Shown: positions 1-5,089 of the stretch, in pieces | Position numbering within the stretch: position 1 is the stretch's first letter | Layout of the letters: each line of letters begins with the position of its first letter | DNA from: UBA8108 sp965659285 | Lineage (GTDB): Bacteria > Planctomycetota > UBA8108 | DNA length: 5,089 nucleotides | Assembly: GCA_965659285.1 (NCBI GenBank) | Contig: CBFHWB010000228.1 | Span: 1-5,089, forward strand | Direction of reading: 5' to 3' | Made by a program: the position numbers and the translations under genes | The notes under the pieces: generated by a model | Told to the model about the DNA's origin: nothing | The model's database searches: none | The model's input: only the letters and a program-made list of their open reading frames with translations

Positions 1-681
1 TCGGAGCTGGTGGCCTACCCGTACTGGTGCATCGAGAAAGGCTACGCCCGATTCACCGGGCCCAGAGATGATTCCGAGGCGTGGGCTGAACGCGCCCGCG
101 GCTGGATGAGGGTGATGCGCTGGGACGCCTGGTGTTCGATGGTCGTCTATACCTTCGCCACCGTCGCCTTCTATCTGCTGGGAGCCGCGATCCTCCACCG
201 CACAGGTCTCAACCCCGGGGGGACCGAGCTGGTACGCACCCTGGGAGTCATGTACGAACCCGTCTTCGGCCCCTGGGCGCAGACCGTCTTCCTCTTCGGC
301 GCCATCGCCGTGCTCTATTCGACCTTCTTTGTCGCCAACGCCGGTCACTCGCGAGTCTTCACCGACGCCCTCAAGGTTACCGGGCTGGGAATCAAGGATG
401 AAAAGGCGCGCCAGAGGAGCGTAAAGATCCTCGGCATCGTCTTCCCGATGCTCTGCCTCGGCCTTTATCTCATGGTCCAGGCGCCCGTGGCCCTGGTGCT
501 CATCAGCGGCATCATGCAGGGAATCATGCTGCCGATGCTCGCCGGCGCGGCGCTGTGGTTCCGCTATCGACGCACCGACAGGCGAATACTCCCCGGCTCG
601 ATCTGGGACCTCTTCCTCTGGCTCTCAGCCCTCGGCATGCTGATCTCCGGGGCGGTCACCATCTACAAGAAGCTCACCTGA
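1..681 (+). CDS. Nramp-related divalent metal transporter, C-terminal part (5' end outside window)
   Basis: The frame is open from base 1 and ends at TGA 679-681, giving 226 visible residues; the GTG at position 10 is internal, not a start. Five hydrophobic segments are visible at about residues 46-65, 93-114, 141-159, 161-187 and 201-221. They match helices 7-11 of the LeuT-fold Nramp family: a WD before helix 7 (41-42), a small-residue helix 8 with ST and NAG (107-115), and a Gln followed by LP in helix 10 (Q173, L178-P179). Nramp proteins carry Mn2+, Fe2+ or other divalent cations across the inner membrane, usually with protons. The stretch SELVAYPYW (1-9) sits where canonical members carry the helix-6 MPH metal motif, and no MPH is visible, so the substrate may differ from Mn/Fe. 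This looks like a PVC-specific subfamily. The sulfatase follows after 9 bases in the same frame. The family call is based on remembered patterns, not on a search. Confidence 0.82.
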   Translation, partial: SELVAYPYWCIEKGYARFTGPRDDSEAWAERARGWMRVMRWDAWCSMVVYTFATVAFYLLGAAILHRTGLNPGGTELVRTLGVMYEPVFGPWAQTVFLFGAIAVLYSTFFVANAGHSRVFTDALKVTGLGIKDEKARQRSVKILGIVFPMLCLGLYLMVQAPVALVLISGIMQGIMLPMLAGAALWFRYRRTDRRILPGSIWDLFLWLSALGMLISGAVTIYKKLT

Positions 682-684
682 GAA
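680..684 (+). promoter_or_regulatory. weak ribosome-binding site for the sulfatase
   Basis: GAGAA lies 6 bases before the ATG at 691 and overlaps the TGA stop of the transporter gene (679-681). It is only a partial Shine-Dalgarno match. The overlap suggests the sulfatase is translated mainly by coupling to the upstream gene, with ribosomes ending at the TGA and restarting 9 bases on. Many PVC genes lack strong Shine-Dalgarno sites, so the weakness does not argue against the start. Confidence 0.3.
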
Positions 685-690
685 CTCCTG

Positions 691-2121
691 ATGCCCTCCG
701 ATCAACCCAATATCATCTTCATCATCACCGACCAGCAGCGCTACGACACCATCGGCGCCCTGGGCTACGACCACGTCGACACCCCGAACCTCGATCGCCT
801 CGTGGGCGAAGGACTCCACTTCACCGACTGCCACGTGACCGCCGCCTCCTGCGCCCCGGCGCGCGCCAGCCTGTTCAAGGGACTCTACCCGCATACCAGC
901 GGCATCCTCAAGAACGCCGACACCTGGCGACACTCCTGGATCGAGCTCCTGAACAAGGCCGGCTACCACTGCACCAACGTCGGCAAGATGCACACCTGGC
1001 CCTACCACGCCTCGGTCGGCTTCGACGAGCGCTACGTTGTCGAGAACAAGGACCGCTACCTCGAGGGGCGCTACTATTTCGACGAATGGGACAAGGCGCT
1101 GAGGTTCCGAGGGCTTATCAAACAGCAGCGCGAGCTCTACCGTAAGCTGCCGGATTACAACGAGCGCCTCGGCGCCTTCGACTGGGAGCTGCCGGAGGAT
1201 ACCCACCCCGACACCTTCGTCGGCGACATGGCGCTGTGGTGGATCGAGACCTTCCCGAAGACCGAGCCGCTCTTTCTCGAGATCGGCTTCCCCGGCCCGC
1301 ACCCGCCCTACGACCCGGTGCCGCGCTACGCCGAGCCCTATCTCGAGAAGAAGCTGCCGCTCCTGGAGGTGACGCAGGAAGAGCTCGACGCGCAGCCGCC
1401 GCCGCTGAAGGCTCTGCGGGTCCACAATACCGAGGTCGACCACGACTCGGTGGTTCACCTGTTGGAGCCTACAGAAGAACAACGCCAGCTGCAACGCGCC
1501 TACTACCTCGCCAACATGACCATGATCGATGAGAAGGTCGGCCAGATCATGGAGGCTCTCGAGAAACAGGGCTACCTCGAGAACGCGGTGGTGATCTTCA
1601 CCTCCGACCACGGCGACTGTCTCACCGACCACGGCCACAGCCAGAAGTGGACCATGTACGACCAGATCACCCGGATCCCGCTGATCGTCAGTTCACCGGG
1701 CCGGTTTGACTCCGGCCGCGCCATCGATGGCCTGTGCCAGCAGATGGACCTCGGACCGGCGATCCTCGAGCTGGCCGGGGCGGAGGTTCCCGACATCATC
1801 GAGGCCGAATCGCTGCTGCCGGCGCTTGAAAACAAGGAGTGGGCCGGACGCGACTATGTCTTCGCCGAGCAGGCGCGCGACGGGATCCTCACCGACACCG
1901 AATTCATGACCATGGTGCGCTCGAAGGAATGGAAGCTGGTGCACTTCCTCGAGGAAGAGTTCGGCCAGCTCTTCAACCTCATCGAGGACCCTGACGAGGT
2001 GAAGGATCTCTGGGACGACCCGGCCTTCGCGGACAAGAAGGCCGAGATGCTGGCGGTGCTGCGCGAGTGGCGCATCCGCAGCCAGTACGACACCAGCGAC
2101 CTCAGCGCCGATTGGCGCTGA
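691..2121 (+). CDS. Cytoplasmic formylglycine-dependent sulfatase (alkaline phosphatase superfamily)
   Basis: A complete 476-aa type I sulfatase-family hydrolase, expected to cleave a sulfate ester (or a related phospho-ester) with a Ca2+/Mn2+-type metal and a formylglycine made from Cys. Visible active-site residues: D14-Q15 in the first strand (NIIFIITDQQ), C54 in CAPAR with R58 and the trailing LFKG (54-64), K99 and H101 in VGKMH, H204 in GPHPPY, D306-H307 in TSDHGD, and K319. The C-terminal subdomain ends with the usual WKLVHF and FNLIEDPDE pattern. The DQ...DH metal set resembles phosphonate monoester hydrolases and some aryl- or choline-sulfatases more than the DD...DN set of classical arylsulfatases. 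ATG 691 is secure: an in-frame TGA lies 12 bases upstream and only GAA CTC CTG intervenes. There is therefore no signal peptide, unlike many planctomycete sulfatases. No formylglycine-generating enzyme is in the window. The substrate cannot be read from the sequence. Confidence 0.93.
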   Translation: MPSDQPNIIFIITDQQRYDTIGALGYDHVDTPNLDRLVGEGLHFTDCHVTAASCAPARASLFKGLYPHTSGILKNADTWRHSWIELLNKAGYHCTNVGKMHTWPYHASVGFDERYVVENKDRYLEGRYYFDEWDKALRFRGLIKQQRELYRKLPDYNERLGAFDWELPEDTHPDTFVGDMALWWIETFPKTEPLFLEIGFPGPHPPYDPVPRYAEPYLEKKLPLLEVTQEELDAQPPPLKALRVHNTEVDHDSVVHLLEPTEEQRQLQRAYYLANMTMIDEKVGQIMEALEKQGYLENAVVIFTSDHGDCLTDHGHSQKWTMYDQITRIPLIVSSPGRFDSGRAIDGLCQQMDLGPAILELAGAEVPDIIEAESLLPALENKEWAGRDYVFAEQARDGILTDTEFMTMVRSKEWKLVHFLEEEFGQLFNLIEDPDEVKDLWDDPAFADKKAEMLAVLREWRIRSQYDTSDLSADWR

Positions 2122-2132
2122 GCCGGGCTCAG
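2118..2132. repeat. Perfect inverted repeat spanning both convergent stop codons
   Basis: CTGAGCC-G-GGCTCAG is a perfect 15-base palindrome with one central base. As RNA it would fold as a 6-bp stem with a 3-base loop, or 5 bp with a 5-base loop. The TGA of the sulfatase (2119-2121) lies in the left arm and the TGA of the reverse-strand heme protein (complement of 2129-2131) in the right arm, placed symmetrically. It could slow transcription from both sides at the convergent junction. No T-run follows on either strand, so it is not a standard intrinsic terminator. The repeat is certain; its function is a guess. Confidence 0.55.
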
Positions 2133-5089
2133 GGCAGGGGCTGGGTCGAGCGCAGATAGGCGAAGAGGTCGCGCAGCTGCTGCTCGTTGTATTCCCTCAG
2201 CAGGTCCTCCGGCATCACCGAGGTTCCGAGCACCCGCAGCTGCAGGATCTTCTCTCGCGGCAGAACAACGGTCTGGCCCTCGATCGTTCGCAGGGCGACG
2301 GTCTTCGAGCCGCTGTCAGCGAGAAAGCCCTCGAGGGTGCGACCATCGCGGGTAATGAGCAGGTTGTTCTCGTAGCCCGTCCTGATCTCCGAGGACGGTG
2401 CGACAATATTGGCGATCATGCGCTCGAGATCCTCACGCTGGTAGCTCGTCAGGTCCGGTCCGACCTCTCCCCCATCGGCGAAGAGGCGATGGCAGCGGCC
2501 GCAACGGGCCATGAACAGGCGCTCACCCTCGTAGGGATTCCCCGATCCGGTCTCGATCGTCTTCTTCACCGCCAGGACCTTTGCCCGGATCGCGGCGGCA
2601 TCGGCCACCTCGAGCTCCCCCCAGGTTTTCGTCACCGCCTCGCTCAGCGCCGGATCGCCGTAGCCCAGCAGGCGGCGAATAATCCTGCGCGGCACCTGCC
2701 CTTTGGCTACCCGCCCCTTCCCCACCTCCTCCACGAGAACCCCGGCCCAGGCCTTGCGACTCGACAGGAGCTCGAGGGCGAGATCGCGCAGGTCGCCCTT
2801 CATCATGGGTAGCACCTTCAACACCTCCCCCGGAATCCGTCCATCCTCGTAAGCACCGAGGGCGCCGAGACAGGCGCTCCTCAGGCTGTCCCCGGCGCCG
2901 CTTTTGAGAACCTCCAGCAAGGAGCCGACCACCTCCGGACGCTCGATCTCTCCCAACACCCTGGCGATTCTCTCACGCTCAGAATTCGAAGCTCCGGCAT
3001 TGACCAGCATCGCCCTGGCCTTATCGAGCGCCTCGCCATCACCGGCGCGAAGGCGGAGCTCGAGAGAGGCTCCTCCCGCATCGAGAAGAGCCGCCACGAG
3101 AGCGCCCGGCAGCTTCGGCAGCGTCCGTCCCGAGAAGGCCTTCTCGAAGCCCGCGACCAGCCGTTTCGAATCTTCCTTTCCGGGAGCCTGCCTGAGCATC
3201 CCGAGACAAGCCGCCCACCCCGCCTCGGTTTCCATTACGGCAAACCGCCGCATGACTCGCGAGACCAGGTGCTCGGCAGCCAGGCGGCGTTTCCAGAGCG
3301 CCGCCTTTGCGAAAAGAGCCACCACATCGTTTTGATGTGCCTCGAGCTTTGATTCGATCGCCCACCACAACAGGAGCGGAATGTGTACATCGCCTGAATC
3401 GTCATCGTGAGCGCAAAGCGCCTCGACCAGGCGCAGGCAATCCGCCGCCTCTAGCCGCCTGGCCGAAGATGCGAGCTGGCTCCTGACCTCGAGCGCCTTC
3501 TCCGCGGTCGCCAGCTCCACGAGACGATCCACCAGGGATCCAGACACCTGGCGCTCGTCACAAATCAGCCGGATGGCCCACCGCCGCACATGCTCATCAG
3601 GGTGAGAGAGCGCCCGCCGGGCCAGCCTGTCATCGAGCGGTCTTCCAAAGCCCAGGCTCCAGAGCGCCTCGAGCGGGCGAGGACCGGAGAAGAGCTCCTT
3701 CTCAAGCGCCTTGCGGGTCGCATCGTCTCTTCTCTCTCCGAGCAGGCGGGATGCCTGCTGGCGGACCCAGCGATCCGGGCTCGAAAAAAGAGCGGCGAGG
3801 GCGGCGGAGTCGAGCCGGGAAAAATCCCTTGGCGGACTCCCGGGCGTTTCCTTCCCGATAAGCCGGTAGATTCTCCCGGTGCCCCGGGCAACCCGGCCGG
3901 CGTAGTGGCTCGAATGGTCGATACGCTGCTCGTGGAAGTCGGCCACGTAGAGTGCTCCGCCGGGCCCCATCTCGATATTGACGGGCCGGAACCACTGGTC
4001 GTCAGTCTTCACCGGGCGATTGACATCCCGCGTCCTGAAGCTCGATCGGTCCCTCGAGACCTCGCTCAATACGACCTGCCCTGTAACCGGCTCAACACCG
4101 AAGAGCCGACCGCGATAGCGCTCGGGGAGCGCCTCGCCCTCGTAGATCACCAGGTCGTGGGTGAAGCGTGAAGACGAGTTGTGATCCATGTCATCAAAAT
4201 ACCCGAAGGTGTAGAGGTTCGAGAGCCGGCCGTGCTTCTGGAAACCCTTGCGGTAATAGCCGCCCTGCACGTAGTGGAAACCACGGGAGTCTCCCCAATT
4301 GGTGCCGGAGTAGATCCGGCCGCCGGAGTCGATCTCGATGCCGAAGGTATTGCCGCCTCCCTCGGCGAAGACTTCGTAGCGCCGCTCACTCGGATGGTAG
4401 CGCCAGATGAGCTGGCCCATGGTATGCACCGGCTTCTCATCACTGCCGGGAGCGCGAACCCGGGCGGTCACCGTGCTTCCCTGCGCGGCGTAGAGCCAGC
4501 CATCAGGCCCCCAGCACAGGCTGTTGACCACCGAATGGGAATCTTCGAGGCCGAAACCTTCCAGCCGCACCTGCGGGTCGCCATCGGGCACATCGTCGCC
4601 ATCTTTATCGGGATAGAAGAGCAGGTAGGGAGGATTGAGAACCCAGACACCCTCCCGGCCGCGGGCGAAACTGGTGGCGATGTTGAGACCGTCGAGAAAG
4701 GTCTTCTGTTTCTCGAAGTAGCCATCGCCGTCGAGATCTTCGTGAATGGTGATCCGGTCCCGCCCCCGTACATGGCCGGGCGGGGCGGGCGGCACCTTGT
4801 CGTAGACCGTGCGCAGGAACTTGTCACGGCTCAACGGCTTGAGACCGGCCGGGTCGGGATACTGGCGATACTGCAGGATCCAGAGGCGACCACGCTCATC
4901 AAAATGGAAGCACAGCGGCTGGGCGATGTCGGGCTCGGCAACGACGAGCTCCAGGCGAAGATCATCGGGAAGCTCAAAACGGCGCAGAGACTCGCGGGGA
5001 GACACCGATTCGTGGTCTCCCTTGCGCCGAAGCAGGTAGCCGTCGGCATCCTTGACCTTATCGACCTTCGAAAAAAACTTCTCCTGCGG
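2129..5089 (-). CDS. PVC-type dehydrogenase/HEAT/cytochrome c (CxxCH) protein, N-terminus outside window
   Basis: The frame is open from the right edge to TGA (complement of 2129-2131), with 986 residues visible (numbered from the edge). Residues about 30-412 form the 'membrane-bound dehydrogenase' beta-propeller of Pirellula/Verrucomicrobium proteins: ELVVAEP near the start, HSVVNSL, WFRPVNI, ALYVADF and closing GRIYRL (405-410). Two Asp-rich loops, DLDGDG (118-123) and DKDGDD (161-166), look like Ca2+ sites. About 425-835 is alpha-helical and HEAT-like and includes the family-typical IPLLLWW (570-576). The C-terminal heme domain has CGRCH (C863, C866, H867; bases 2489-2503) and a probable distal ligand Met959 in SVMPEDL. 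These match the domains known as TIGR02604 and TIGR02603. The protein is likely exported and redox-active, perhaps a sugar or alcohol dehydrogenase passing electrons to its heme, but no member's substrate is known to me. An export signal should lie beyond the edge. The GTG at 5005 is probably not the start. Confidence 0.93.
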   Translation of the reverse strand, partial: PQEKFFSKVDKVKDADGYLLRRKGDHESVSPRESLRRFELPDDLRLELVVAEPDIAQPLCFHFDERGRLWILQYRQYPDPAGLKPLSRDKFLRTVYDKVPPAPPGHVRGRDRITIHEDLDGDGYFEKQKTFLDGLNIATSFARGREGVWVLNPPYLLFYPDKDGDDVPDGDPQVRLEGFGLEDSHSVVNSLCWGPDGWLYAAQGSTVTARVRAPGSDEKPVHTMGQLIWRYHPSERRYEVFAEGGGNTFGIEIDSGGRIYSGTNWGDSRGFHYVQGGYYRKGFQKHGRLSNLYTFGYFDDMDHNSSSRFTHDLVIYEGEALPERYRGRLFGVEPVTGQVVLSEVSRDRSSFRTRDVNRPVKTDDQWFRPVNIEMGPGGALYVADFHEQRIDHSSHYAGRVARGTGRIYRLIGKETPGSPPRDFSRLDSAALAALFSSPDRWVRQQASRLLGERRDDATRKALEKELFSGPRPLEALWSLGFGRPLDDRLARRALSHPDEHVRRWAIRLICDERQVSGSLVDRLVELATAEKALEVRSQLASSARRLEAADCLRLVEALCAHDDDSGDVHIPLLLWWAIESKLEAHQNDVVALFAKAALWKRRLAAEHLVSRVMRRFAVMETEAGWAACLGMLRQAPGKEDSKRLVAGFEKAFSGRTLPKLPGALVAALLDAGGASLELRLRAGDGEALDKARAMLVNAGASNSERERIARVLGEIERPEVVGSLLEVLKSGAGDSLRSACLGALGAYEDGRIPGEVLKVLPMMKGDLRDLALELLSSRKAWAGVLVEEVGKGRVAKGQVPRRIIRRLLGYGDPALSEAVTKTWGELEVADAAAIRAKVLAVKKTIETGSGNPYEGERLFMARCGRCHRLFADGGEVGPDLTSYQREDLERMIANIVAPSSEIRTGYENNLLITRDGRTLEGFLADSGSKTVALRTIEGQTVVLPREKILQLRVLGTSVMPEDLLREYNEQQLRDLFAYLRSTQPLP

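Noticed and set aside
10..12. GTG at position 10 as a start for the transporter
   Set aside because: It lies inside a conserved transporter segment, with the frame open to base 1. Starting there would leave only half of the Nramp fold.
555..1145. 196-residue plus-strand open frame overlapping the transporter and sulfatase
   Set aside because: The translation is rich in Arg, Pro and His and lacks domain features. It is a frame-shifted shadow of two well-supported genes.
625..1638. 337-residue open frame on the minus strand, opposite the transporter end and sulfatase
   Set aside because: It lies antisense to a sulfatase with every catalytic motif intact. Its Val/Leu/Glu/Gly-rich low-complexity translation is what GC-rich codon bias produces on the opposite strand, and it matches no family I recognise.
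2118..2140. Rho-independent terminator at the convergent junction
   Set aside because: The hairpin is present, but the bases after it on both strands are G/C-rich and lack a T-run. It is kept only as an inverted repeat.
3590..4171. 193-residue plus-strand open frame inside the heme-protein gene
   Set aside because: It is antisense to the continuous, motif-bearing dehydrogenase frame and has no recognisable domain or convincing ribosome-binding site.
5003..5023. GTG at 5005 with an AAGGGAG 11 bases upstream as the true start of the heme protein
   Set aside because: The frame stays open upstream to the edge, the spacing is long for a Shine-Dalgarno site, and starting here would leave a supposedly exported cytochrome without a signal peptide.

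Overview
The window holds three protein genes packed almost end to end, with no RNA genes, mobile elements or CRISPR array that I can see. High G+C (judged by eye) and the gene content point to the PVC superphylum, most likely Planctomycetota and possibly Verrucomicrobiota. The strongest clue is the large reverse-strand protein: a beta-propeller 'membrane-bound dehydrogenase' domain, HEAT-like helices and a C-terminal CxxCH heme domain, an architecture characteristic of these phyla. A formylglycine-type sulfatase fits too, since planctomycetes carry many.

Layout. Positions 1-681 (+) are the C-terminal 226 residues of an Nramp-related metal transporter whose start lies left of the window. Nine bases later, in the same frame, a complete 476-aa sulfatase begins (691-2121, +); the two look like one operon. 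The third gene (2129-5089, -) converges on the sulfatase with only 7 bases between the stop codons and runs off the right edge, so its N-terminus is missing. Both stops of the convergent pair lie in the arms of a perfect 15-base inverted repeat (2118-2132). No intergenic gap is longer than 9 bases, so any promoters for these genes lie outside the window.

Working together. The transporter is a membrane protein. The sulfatase has no signal peptide, so it should act in the cytoplasm on an imported substrate and needs a divalent metal plus a formylglycine-generating enzyme not seen here. The heme protein is probably exported and redox-active. A shared role in breaking down sulfated organic matter is plausible but is inference; only the transporter-sulfatase pairing is supported by spacing and strand. 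I see no clearly new system. The points most worth following are the transporter's non-standard helix-6 motif, the cytoplasmic sulfatase coupled to it, and the stop-codon inverted repeat.
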